Assembly: GCA_011959205.1 (NCBI GenBank)
Contig: BLLV01000229.1
Span: 1 to 59,573, forward strand
Origin: Bacteroidaceae bacterium
Lineage (GTDB): Bacteria; Bacteroidota; Bacteroidia; Bacteroidales; Bacteroidaceae
Direction of reading: 5' to 3'
Length of the DNA: 59,573 nucleotides
Shown here one piece after another: positions 17,817-25,717 of this stretch. Under the pieces are notes generated by a model. The model saw only the letters and a program-made list of their open reading frames with translations. It made no database searches and had not been told where the DNA came from. The position numbers and the translations under genes were made by a program. How positions within the stretch are numbered: position 1 is the first letter of the stretch; every line of letters begins with the position of its first letter.

Positions 17817-20102
17817 ATGGTCAAGATTACCAAAGAAGCTGCTTTGCTATATCACTCGCAAGGCAAGCCCGGAAAGATTGAAGTTGTACCGACAAAACCG
17901 TACAGCACACAAACAGACCTGTCACTGGCTTACTCTCCCGGAGTAGCCGAGCCTTGTCTGGAAATAGAGAAAGACCCGCAAACTGCATACGACTATACCG
18001 CGAAAGGCAACTTAGTAGCCGTTATCTCCAATGGTACAGCCGTTTTAGGACTAGGCGACATAGGCGCATTGAGCGGAAAACCTGTCATGGAAGGTAAAGG
18101 ATTGCTTTTCAAAATCTATGCAGGTATTGATGTTTTTGACATCGAAGTAAATGAGAAAGACCCTGAAAAATTTATTCAGGCAGTAAAGGCCATCGCTCCC
18201 ACTTTCGGAGGTATCAACCTGGAAGATATCAAGGCTCCCGAATGTTTCGAGATAGAAAACCGGCTGAAAGAGGAACTGGATATTCCGGTAATGCATGACG
18301 ACCAGCACGGTACAGCTATCATTTCATCCGCCGGCTTGTTGAATGCATTGGAAGTTGCCGGAAAGAAAATTGAAAATGTAAGAATCGTAGTAAACGGTGC
18401 CGGAGCTTCCGCCACTTCCTGTACCAAACTGTATGTAGCATTAGGAGCACGGAAAGAAAACATCTTGATGCTGGACAGCAAAGGCGTGATAACCAGTGAC
18501 CGCCCCAACCTGACAGAAAACAAAAGATTCTTTGCAACCGACCGCCGAGACGTACATACACTGGAAGAAGCCATCAAAGGGGCAGATGTATTCCTAGGAT
18601 TATCGAAAGGCAATGTACTGACTCAGGATATGGTCCGCAGCATGGCAGATCATCCTATCGTATTCGCATTAGCCAATCCGACTCCGGAAATCTCCTACGA
18701 AGACGCCATGGCATCCCGTCCTGATGTATTGATGTCCACCGGACGTTCAGACTACCCCAACCAGATCAATAACGTAATCGGTTTCCCCTATATTTTCCGC
18801 GGAGCTTTGGATACCCAAGCCAAAGCAATCAATGAAGAGATGAAGCTGGCTGCCGTGCATGCTATCGCCGATTTGGCAAAACAACCTGTTCCCGACGTAG
18901 TGAACGAAGCCTACCATGTGAATAATTTCACTTTCGGCCCTGATTATTTCATACCCAAACCGGTGGATCCTCGTTTAATTACCGAAGTTTCCATGGCTGT
19001 GGCAAAAGCAGCAATGGAATCAGGAGTGGCACGCAAAAATATCACCGACTGGGAAGCCTACAAGACCCGCCTGCGCGAACTGATGGGACAAGAAAGCAAA
19101 TTAACCCGTCAACTTTACGAAACAGCCCGTCGCGACCCACAGCGGGTAGTATTTGCCGAAGGTATCCATCCTACCATGTTAAAAGCTGCCGTAGAAGCCA
19201 AAGCCGAAGGAATCTGTCATCCTATCCTATTAGGTAATGACGAGCGCATTGAGAAACTGGCAAAAGAACTGGATCTGAGCTTGGAAGGAATAGAAATCAT
19301 CAACCTTCGCCACGACCGTGAAGCCGAACGCCGTGAACGTTATGCCCGCATCCTTTCGGAAAAACGCGCACGCCAAGGAGCCAACCTCCAGGAATCCAAC
19401 GACAAGATGTTCGAACGCAACTACTTCGGTATGATGATGGTTGAAACCGGAGAGGCCGATGCATTCATCACCGGTCTATATACCAAATATTCCAACACGA
19501 TCAAGGTAGCGAAAGAAGTGATCGGCATCCAACCGGAATACAAACATTTCGGTACAATGCATATCTTGAATTCAAAGAAAGGTACTTACTTTGTAGCCGA
19601 TACCCTGATTAACCGTCACCCGGACACCGACACGCTGATTGACATTGCCAAGTTGTCAAAGAAAACAGTAGAATTCTTCAATCACACTCCGACAATGGCC
19701 ATGCTGTCTTACTCCAACTTCGGCTCAGACACAGAAGGCAGCCCGGCTAAAGTACATGATGCAGTGGACTACATGCAAAAAGAATATCCGGAACTGGCTA
19801 TAGATGGTGAAATGCAGGTCAATTTTGCACTGAACACCCAATTGCGTGATGAAAAATACCCCTTCACACGTTTGAAAGGCAAAGAAGTAAACACGCTAGT
19901 ATTCCCGAATCTGAGTTCCGCCAATGCCACCTACCAGCTCATTCAATCTATGAGCGAGACTGAGGTTATCGGCCCGATACAAATGGGATTGAACAAACCT
20001 ATCCATTTCACTGACTGTGAAGCTTCCGTACGCGATATCGTAAACATCACTGCGGTTGCGGTAATTGACGCTATCGTTGATAAGAAAAAGAAAGGAAAAT
20101 AA
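17817..20102 (+). CDS. maeB: NADP-dependent malic enzyme with phosphotransacetylase-like C-terminal domain
   Basis: Oxidative decarboxylation of malate to pyruvate, giving NADPH and linking the C4-acid pool to pyruvate. The 761-residue MaeB architecture is complete: malic enzyme N-domain ([12 protein letters not shown], residues about 25-165), NADP-binding domain (GAGASATSC near residue 195), and from about residue 430 a phosphate acetyltransferase-like domain ([18 protein letters not shown] through to the C-terminus). In MaeB enzymes the C-domain has no acetyltransferase activity but senses acetyl-CoA; this is family knowledge. A small membrane protein gene follows at 76 bp, then a glutamate dehydrogenase, placing NADPH supply beside ammonium assimilation. 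Confidence 0.95.
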   Translation: MVKITKEAALLYHSQGKPGKIEVVPTKPYSTQTDLSLAYSPGVAEPCLEIEKDPQTAYDYTAKGNLVAVISNGTAVLGLGDIGALSGKPVMEGKGLLFKIYAGIDVFDIEVNEKDPEKFIQAVKAIAPTFGGINLEDIKAPECFEIENRLKEELDIPVMHDDQHGTAIISSAGLLNALEVAGKKIENVRIVVNGAGASATSCTKLYVALGARKENILMLDSKGVITSDRPNLTENKRFFATDRRDVHTLEEAIKGADVFLGLSKGNVLTQDMVRSMADHPIVFALANPTPEISYEDAMASRPDVLMSTGRSDYPNQINNVIGFPYIFRGALDTQAKAINEEMKLAAVHAIADLAKQPVPDVVNEAYHVNNFTFGPDYFIPKPVDPRLITEVSMAVAKAAMESGVARKNITDWEAYKTRLRELMGQESKLTRQLYETARRDPQRVVFAEGIHPTMLKAAVEAKAEGICHPILLGNDERIEKLAKELDLSLEGIEIINLRHDREAERRERYARILSEKRARQGANLQESNDKMFERNYFGMMMVETGEADAFITGLYTKYSNTIKVAKEVIGIQPEYKHFGTMHILNSKKGTYFVADTLINRHPDTDTLIDIAKLSKKTVEFFNHTPTMAMLSYSNFGSDTEGSPAKVHDAVDYMQKEYPELAIDGEMQVNFALNTQLRDEKYPFTRLKGKEVNTLVFPNLSSANATYQLIQSMSETEVIGPIQMGLNKPIHFTDCEASVRDIVNITAVAVIDAIVDKKKKGK

Positions 20103-20107
20103 ATAAC

Positions 20108-20150
20108 ATTCACCACAGATTGTCTTGATTAACATACAATCTGTGGTGGA
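20108..20150 (+). terminator. Strong hairpin after maeB
   Basis: Perfect 13-bp inverted repeat CACCACAGATTGT (20111-20123) and ACAATCTGTGGTG (20136-20148), extendable by a G-T pair, with a 12-nt loop. No T-tract follows, so it may attenuate or stabilise the maeB mRNA 3' end rather than terminate fully. Confidence 0.5.
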
Positions 20151-20177
20151 ATATATTCAAGCCATTCAAACAATACT

Positions 20178-20360
20178 ATGAGAAGAAAACCACTTTCCCT
20201 CCCACAAATCGTAACCTTAGCCCTATTATGGATTGCCATTTGCTATATTATCCTTACAGGAAGCGAACATATTGATGGCCCTTTAATACTATCCATTATC
20301 ATTTCGGGAGCTTTGGTCTTTATTCCATTACTAAAATATCTCAAGGAAAGAAGAAAATAA
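20178..20360 (+). CDS. Small two-helix membrane protein, unknown function
   Basis: A 60-residue basic protein with two hydrophobic segments: IVTLALLWIAICYIIL (residues about 12-27) and ILSIIISGALVFIPLL (37-52), joined by a short SEHIDGP loop, with a Lys/Arg-rich end LKERRK. I recognise no family. It lies 76 bp after maeB, on the far side of a hairpin, and has no visible promoter of its own, so read-through from maeB is the likely source of transcript. Clean start, stop and amphipathic layout favour a real gene. Confidence 0.6.
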   Translation: MRRKPLSLPQIVTLALLWIAICYIILTGSEHIDGPLILSIIISGALVFIPLLKYLKERRK

Positions 20361-20430
20361 TCTTTTATCCGCTTTTTAGCTTACATTTTGTACAGATTGA
20401 TATTTTTACGCGCATTTTCTTTATAATTTG

Positions 20431-20461
20431 TTGCACATTTCAATTCTTATCTATATTTTTG
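20431..20461 (+). promoter_or_regulatory. Promoter of the first glutamate dehydrogenase gene
   Basis: TATTTTTG (20454-20461) is the -7 box and TTG at 20431-20433 lies 20 nt upstream as the -33 element. The predicted leader is about 50 nt before the ATG at 20516. Confidence 0.6.
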
Positions 20462-20515
20462 CACCATCAAAAGAAACAAGAAGAATTAATTAACAATTAT
20501 AAAAAGAAGTAGATT

Positions 20516-21850
20516 ATGAATGCAGCTAAGGTATTAGAAGATCTGAAAAGAAGATTCCCCAATGAACCCGAATATCACCAGGCGGTAGAAGAAGTGCTAA
20601 GCACCATCGAAGAAGAATACAACAAACACCCCGAATTTGACAAGGCAAATCTGATTGAACGTTTGTGTATTCCTGATCGTGTATATCAATTCCGTGTAAC
20701 ATGGATGGATGACAAAGGTAACATCCGGACAAACATGGGCTACCGCGTGCAACATAACAATGCCATCGGCCCATACAAAGGAGGTATCCGTTTCCACTCT
20801 TCTGTAAACTTGGGAATTTTAAAATTCCTTGCCTTCGAGCAAACATTCAAAAATTCACTGACTACCCTTCCGATGGGTGGTGGCAAAGGAGGTTCCGACT
20901 TCTCTCCGCGTGGCAAATCAAACGCTGAAGTGATGCGTTTCTGCCAGGCATTCATGTTGGAATTATGGCGCCACATCGGTCCTGAGACTGACGTTCCGGC
21001 AGGTGATATCGGTGTAGGTGGCCGTGAAGTAGGTTTCATGTTCGGCATGTACAAGAAACTCTCTCATGAATTTTCCGGTGTACTGACCGGCAAAGGCCGC
21101 GAATTCGGTGGTTCCTTGATCCGCCCCGAAGCAACCGGATATGGTAATATCTATTTTTTGATGGAAATGCTGAAAACCAAAGGCACAGACCTGAAAGGAA
21201 AAACTTGCTTGGTTTCAGGTTCAGGCAACGTAGCTCAATACACGGTAGAAAAAGTAATCGAACTGGGCGGCAAAGTAGTTACCATGTCCGACTCAGACGG
21301 TTACATCTATGATCCGGATGGAATAGACCGTGAAAAATTGGATTTCATCATGGAACTGAAGAATTTATACCGTGGACGCATCCGTGAATATGCCGAAAAA
21401 TATGGTTGCAAATACGTAGCAGGTGCTCGTCCCTGGAGTGAAAAAGCAGATATCGCATTGCCTTCCGCCACTCAGAACGAATTGAACGGTGATGAAGCTC
21501 AACAATTGATTTCCAATGGTGTCATAGCCGTCAGCGAAGGAGCCAACATGCCCTCTACCCCCGAAGCTATCCGTGTATTCCAGGAAGCTAAGATTCTGTA
21601 TGCTCCGGGTAAAGCAGCCAATGCGGGCGGCGTATCCGTATCCGGATTGGAAATGACTCAAAATTCCATCAAACTGGGCTGGAGCCAAGAAGAAGTAGAC
21701 GAAAAATTGAAGAGTATCATGAAAAACATTCATGAAGCTTGCGTACAATATGGTACGGAAGCTGACGGCTATGTAAACTACGTGAAAGGCGCTAACGTAG
21801 CAGGATTCATGAAAGTAGCCAAGGCTATGATGGCTCAAGGCATCGTGTAA
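20516..21850 (+). CDS. gdhA: Glutamate dehydrogenase, NADP-type signature
   Basis: Reversible reductive amination of 2-oxoglutarate to glutamate, cytoplasmic hexamer of the small (family I) type, 444 residues. Catalytic Lys124 sits in GGGKGGSD and catalytic Asp164 in PAGDIGVGGRE. The nucleotide fold reads SGSGNVAQ (Ser236 at the position of Phe in NAD enzymes) and after strand 2 has SDSDG (258-262). These match E. coli-type NADPH enzymes, so an assimilatory role is inferred, although dual-cofactor enzymes exist in Bacteroides. It is expressed from its own promoter and ends at an intrinsic terminator. A paralogue with NAD-type signature lies about 8 kb downstream. Confidence 0.95.
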   Translation: MNAAKVLEDLKRRFPNEPEYHQAVEEVLSTIEEEYNKHPEFDKANLIERLCIPDRVYQFRVTWMDDKGNIRTNMGYRVQHNNAIGPYKGGIRFHSSVNLGILKFLAFEQTFKNSLTTLPMGGGKGGSDFSPRGKSNAEVMRFCQAFMLELWRHIGPETDVPAGDIGVGGREVGFMFGMYKKLSHEFSGVLTGKGREFGGSLIRPEATGYGNIYFLMEMLKTKGTDLKGKTCLVSGSGNVAQYTVEKVIELGGKVVTMSDSDGYIYDPDGIDREKLDFIMELKNLYRGRIREYAEKYGCKYVAGARPWSEKADIALPSATQNELNGDEAQQLISNGVIAVSEGANMPSTPEAIRVFQEAKILYAPGKAANAGGVSVSGLEMTQNSIKLGWSQEEVDEKLKSIMKNIHEACVQYGTEADGYVNYVKGANVAGFMKVAKAMMAQGIV

Positions 21851-21877
21851 CAAACGCCACACAAGACAGTGTGTAAC

Positions 21878-21915
21878 AGTCCGGAACAATTTTTTGTTCC
21901 GGACTTCTTTGTTTT
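21878..21915 (+). terminator. Intrinsic terminator after gdhA
   Basis: Perfect 11-bp stem AGTCCGGAACA (21878-21888) and TGTTCCGGACT (21895-21905), 6-nt loop, followed by TCTTTGTTTT. Confidence 0.85.
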
Positions 21916-22031
21916 AAACGGCAAAAAGGACGTTCACCGAAAAGCCGGAGCTTCTGAAACAATATTCAGAAGATAAACAAGAATAATGCATTTTAAGAGC
22001 AAAACACACACAGATTTCCATTAAAAATCAG

Positions 22032-22039
22032 TAACTTTG
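22032..22039 (+). promoter_or_regulatory. -7 box of the PCMD lipoprotein operon
   Basis: TAACTTTG is a perfect TAnnTTTG match. It overlaps the first in-frame start at 22037, which rules that start out and leaves ATG 22055 or 22079. Confidence 0.6.
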
Positions 22040-22078
22040 CTAGCTATTCTAGATATGGAACTATTAAACAACAAATTC

Positions 22079-23227
22079 ATGAAGCTAAAAAACTTACTAG
22101 CCAGTACAATGACAGGACTGCTCCTTTGCACTTCATGCATCAAGGACGAAGCTCCCAATGCGGAAGCAGACATCCTGAGCTGTATCCTCCCCACCGAGAT
22201 CCTGACAGGTACAAACATTGACTACAATCGTCCTTATGACAAAAGCCTGAACGCTTACCCTATTTACATAGAAGTAAACAACGGTACCGACCTGACCAAA
22301 CTGGCTCCTGCTTTCGAACTGACCGAAGGGGCATCTATCGAACCAGCCAGTGGAAGCACGCAGAATTTCACCTATCCGGTGCGCTATACAGTTACATCCG
22401 AAGACAAAAACTGGCATCGTACTTACGCCATCCATATTCATTATCCCGAAACAAAGAGCATACCAACAGTCTTTAATTTTGAAAACGCCAAAACCGTCCC
22501 TTACAACAAAAATGAGTATTATGTGTTGTACGAAGCAGCTACCGGTTACTCTACCTTGACATGGTCCAGCGGAAACCAGGGATTTGCCTTGACAGGAAGC
22601 GGTTACACTCCCAACGATTTCCCCACCGGCATCAGTCCGAACGGCCGTACGGGCAATTGTGTACAACTGATTACCCGTCAGACAGGAAGTTTAGGGGCGA
22701 TGGTGGGCATGCCCATTGCAGCAGGAAACCTCTTTATAGGCTCTTTCGACATAAGCTCTGCCATGAAAGACGCATTGTCGGCAACCCGATTCGGAACCAC
22801 CTTCTATTATGAACCTATCAAACTGGAGGGCTACTACAAATACAAGGCAGGACCGCAATTCTATGAGAAAGGAGAATACACCGACAAAAAAGACGTTTTC
22901 AATATCTATGCCTTGTTTTACGAAAAGACGAAAGACGTACAGATGTTGGACGGCCATATCACGAAAAACAATTACGAACATGAAAACATGGTAGCCGTTG
23001 CCGTCATAACCGATGCGCACGAAACGGACGAATGGACCCACTTTGAACTGGCATTCGACTATGACCGCTTTCAAAAGAAGGTAGATCCCCAAAAGCTGGC
23101 AAACGGAGGATACAACATCAGCATCATCCTGTCGGCAAGCAAAGACGGTGATGTATTCCAAGGCGCACCGGGCAGCACCCTCCTTATTGACGACTTGGAA
23201 CTGGTATACAAACAACCACTTAGATAA
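22079..23227 (+). CDS. PCMD-domain surface lipoprotein
   Basis: Outer-membrane-anchored lipoprotein of about 382 residues. The start at 22079 gives a good signal (MKLKNLLASTMTGLLLCTSC, lipidation at the last Cys); ATG 22055 adds eight residues. After a beta-sandwich N-domain (residues about 25-115) the C-terminal 240 residues look like the putative carbohydrate metabolism domain (PCMD): GNCVQLITRQTG, a TRFGTTF turn, LEGYYKYKAGP, and a closing STLLIDDLELVY strand. In Bacteroides such proteins are often paired with outer-membrane barrels, as here: the next gene starts 9 bp later. Ligand and function are unknown; carbohydrate binding is suggested only by the fold name. Confidence 0.75.
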   Translation: MKLKNLLASTMTGLLLCTSCIKDEAPNAEADILSCILPTEILTGTNIDYNRPYDKSLNAYPIYIEVNNGTDLTKLAPAFELTEGASIEPASGSTQNFTYPVRYTVTSEDKNWHRTYAIHIHYPETKSIPTVFNFENAKTVPYNKNEYYVLYEAATGYSTLTWSSGNQGFALTGSGYTPNDFPTGISPNGRTGNCVQLITRQTGSLGAMVGMPIAAGNLFIGSFDISSAMKDALSATRFGTTFYYEPIKLEGYYKYKAGPQFYEKGEYTDKKDVFNIYALFYEKTKDVQMLDGHITKNNYEHENMVAVAVITDAHETDEWTHFELAFDYDRFQKKVDPQKLANGGYNISIILSASKDGDVFQGAPGSTLLIDDLELVYKQPLR

Positions 23228-23236
23228 AAAACAGAT

Positions 23237-24013
23237 ATGAAAAAATATACATTAACCCTGATACTGGCTTTAGCAAGCCTCGGCCTGCATGCGCAAACAA
23301 ACAGAAACAAGACCATCATCAATGCCGCATTGCATGGTTGGGAATACGAAATCAAAGCGGGAGTCAACTTGGGAGGTACCGCCCCGTTACCTTTCCCCGA
23401 AGAAATACGTAGCATAGACGGATATAATCCGACCCTATCTATCACCATCGAGGGAAACATGACCAAGTGGCTGGGTGCGGAAAAAAACTGGGGAATCATC
23501 ACCGGACTGCGCCTGGAAAATAAAGGTATGCGCACCAAAGCCACGGTGAAGAATTACAATATGGAAATCATAGGCTATGACGGAAACCGCCTGAAAGGGA
23601 ACTGGACCGGAGGGGTACGCACCAAAGTGCAGAACTCCTACATCACCATTCCCGTGCTCGCCGCTTACCAGCTTAACTCACGCACCACACTGAAAGCCGG
23701 TCCATACTTCTCTTATCTGATGGACGGAGATTTTAGCGGTCACGTATATGAAGGTTATCTACGCGAAAATAATCCAACCGGAGATAAAATCAATTTTGAC
23801 AACGGAGCTATTGCCACTTACGACTTCTCCAGTGACTTACGCAAATTCCAATGGGGAGTTCAAGCAGGCATTGACTGGAAAGCTTTCAAGCACCTGAAAG
23901 TGCATGCCGACCTGAACTGGGGACTCAATGACATATTCAGCAAAGATTTCCAAACGATTACTTTCGGCATGTATGCCATCTACCTGAATGTGGGATTCGG
24001 GTATGCGTTCTAG
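23237..24013 (+). CDS. Outer membrane beta-barrel protein (PorT/OmpW-like size)
   Basis: Predicted 258-residue protein with a signal peptide (MKKYTLTLILALASLGLHAQ) and repeated amphipathic strands such as YEIKAGVNLGG, WGIITGLRLENKGM, TTLKAGPYFSYLMDG, FQWGVQAGIDWKAF and a terminal aromatic strand IYLNVGFGYAF. This is the eight- to ten-strand small-barrel pattern (outer membrane beta-barrel domain, PF13568-like). It is 9 bp downstream of the PCMD lipoprotein gene and must be co-transcribed; a functional pair of surface lipoprotein and barrel is inferred. Confidence 0.8.
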   Translation: MKKYTLTLILALASLGLHAQTNRNKTIINAALHGWEYEIKAGVNLGGTAPLPFPEEIRSIDGYNPTLSITIEGNMTKWLGAEKNWGIITGLRLENKGMRTKATVKNYNMEIIGYDGNRLKGNWTGGVRTKVQNSYITIPVLAAYQLNSRTTLKAGPYFSYLMDGDFSGHVYEGYLRENNPTGDKINFDNGAIATYDFSSDLRKFQWGVQAGIDWKAFKHLKVHADLNWGLNDIFSKDFQTITFGMYAIYLNVGFGYAF

Positions 24014-24086
24014 CTGAACAGCCTAAACCGGTTGCTCCTTTTTTTGCTTTCAGAAGTTTCAGCCTCTCCGCAAACTCCCTGTTCAT

Positions 24087-24146
24087 CGGCCGTCCGGCTG
24101 AAGGATTAATCCCCCCCAAGTCCTTCAGCCGGACGGCCGTTCTTTC
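24087..24146 (+). terminator. Perfect 19-bp hairpin after the beta-barrel gene
   Basis: CGGCCGTCCGGCTGAAGGA (24087-24105) pairs exactly with 24121-24139, loop of 15 nt with a C7 run, followed by TTCTTTC. Very GC-rich stem. Confidence 0.75.
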
Positions 24147-24324
24147 AACCGAGAGAATCGTCTCTTATTTTCACCCCCGTCTACCGGCAAGACACGTATC
24201 TTCCGGGCAGCCTGCCTTTTCATAGACACCTAACTTCTTTTTTTCCTTACCCTAATCCTTTTCTTGCCGTATACCAAGTCTTTTCAAGCAGATTATTACT
24301 ACTGCCGCAAGAAAACAGATACTT

Positions 24325-24368
24325 GATAACAAACAAGGCGAAAGAATTCATGTTTCCTTCGCCTTGTT
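24325..24368 (-). terminator. Terminator of the beta-rich lipoprotein gene
   Basis: AACAAGGCGAA (24332-24342) pairs exactly with TTCGCCTTGTT (24358-24368), loop 15 nt. On the minus strand it follows the 24406 stop by about 40 nt. Confidence 0.65.
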
Positions 24369-24405
24369 GCTATTGGTGCGGATTCTCACCGCCTTTATCT
24401 GATCT

Positions 24406-25608
24406 TTAACGAACAAAGTTCAAACCGATCTCCACTTTAGTGGTAGATTCTATGATCTCAGGAAAAGCCTCCAACATCGGTCCGGCCATACCGGCCATTG
24501 AACCGAAATCAGGATCTTTAGCCATAAGTTCCATCAGCATGTTCACTACTTCTTCATCTGACAACAAAGGCACAACCAATGTCTTCAACAAAGGCAACAG
24601 CAATTCGGTATTCAAATAAACGCTCAAAGCATCATCAGTTTGTTCAAAAGCTACAGGCACACCATTAACCAACAAAGGATATAATGCACCAATAGCCTGC
24701 TGAATGATGGCATTCATATCAACAGCTCTTCCCGTATTATTGACCGCGGCCATGATAGCAACAGGATTCAGGAACACTTTCATCTGATTGTCATTCTCTA
24801 CCACATATTGAGCCAAGTTTACAGGAGACTTCGTCCACTCCGTACCACCATTGGCAGCATCTTTATATGTAGCCACAATGTTACCATCTTCCATGAAAGT
24901 GACATCCTGCAAAACAGCTCCCAACATATCAGTAACGGAAACTTTATTTTCTGCTCCGACAGCAATCAGCGGCATGCGCAATGCGATTTTCAAAATCGAC
25001 TCAACCGGCATTTCAAAAGAACCGAAAAGAGGAATCCCTTTTTCCGATTCCCACACCAAACGAATAGGATCCTGCTCTTCTACTTCCAGGTTAAAAGGTT
25101 TCAGCTTCCAAGTCATTCCAGCCAATTTCGCATTCTTCAATTTCACATCGGTCAAAGCCAACTCCATAGCTCCTGTTGATACTTTACCTTTATAAGAGAA
25201 CGTACAGTAATCTGTTTCTGATGTACCGGTAAAAGAACATTGATCACCATTGATAGCCAGATCTACCGGCAAGATAACCACCGGAGTTCCCGGCAACACA
25301 CCGGGAGCAGTAGGCATCGATCCATTTTCACGAGCAGCAACACTCTTTGCTTTCCCCAAGATGCCATTTAAGTCAAATTCCCCTTCCAAACATAGCGTTG
25401 CCTTCTGAGCATTGGCTGCATCGGGAGTGAAAGTTACTTTTTTGCCCAACATCGGTTTATCATTATATGTAAGCTGCAAACCGTTCTCACTATTAAAAGT
25501 AGTCTGCGGTACAGGGTTTACCACCACATCATCATCGTCACTACATGATGCAAACAATGTCACTGAACAAATTACAGCAAACAAATAATAAAAAAGATTC
25601 TTTTTCAT
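24406..25608 (-). CDS. Bacteroidota surface lipoprotein, DUF4925-like
   Basis: Lipoprotein of 400 residues: signal MKKNLFYYLFAVICSVTLF followed by ASC, then an Asp-rich SDDDD stretch that resembles the acidic surface-export signal of Bacteroidetes lipoproteins. The mature part is beta-rich with repeated Leu/Ala strands (NGLQLTYNDKPMLGKKVTFTP, GAMELALTDVKLKNAKLAGM) and an Ala/Leu-rich helical C-terminus. The N-terminal text recalls DUF4925 proteins; I hold this family call loosely. It has its own promoter (25645-25652) and terminator, so it is monocistronic. Function unknown. Confidence 0.7.
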   Translation of the reverse strand: MKKNLFYYLFAVICSVTLFASCSDDDDVVVNPVPQTTFNSENGLQLTYNDKPMLGKKVTFTPDAANAQKATLCLEGEFDLNGILGKAKSVAARENGSMPTAPGVLPGTPVVILPVDLAINGDQCSFTGTSETDYCTFSYKGKVSTGAMELALTDVKLKNAKLAGMTWKLKPFNLEVEEQDPIRLVWESEKGIPLFGSFEMPVESILKIALRMPLIAVGAENKVSVTDMLGAVLQDVTFMEDGNIVATYKDAANGGTEWTKSPVNLAQYVVENDNQMKVFLNPVAIMAAVNNTGRAVDMNAIIQQAIGALYPLLVNGVPVAFEQTDDALSVYLNTELLLPLLKTLVVPLLSDEEVVNMLMELMAKDPDFGSMAGMAGPMLEAFPEIIESTTKVEIGLNFVR

Positions 25609-25644
25609 TGTTTAGTTAATTTAATTTATACTCAAAAATTCGTG

Positions 25645-25652
25645 CAAATATA
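25645..25652 (-). promoter_or_regulatory. -7 box of the DUF4925-like lipoprotein gene
   Basis: Minus-strand TATATTTG fits TAnnTTTG, 37 bp upstream of the start at 25608. Confidence 0.55.
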
Positions 25653-25717
25653 CGGAAAAAGTTAAATACGCCCTTTGCTTCTTGAAATTTAGAACATATT
25701 TTACGTAATTTAGAACA

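Larger units (their letters stand above)
24014..24405. other. Convergent intergenic region
   Basis: No gene is seen in 392 bp. It contains two hairpins (24087-24139 and 24332-24368), apparently one terminator for each converging unit. Confidence 0.6.

Noticed and set aside
24014..24405. RNA gene or mobile element in the convergent gap
   Set aside because: Both hairpins sit where terminators are expected, and no tRNA-like or transposase sequence was seen.
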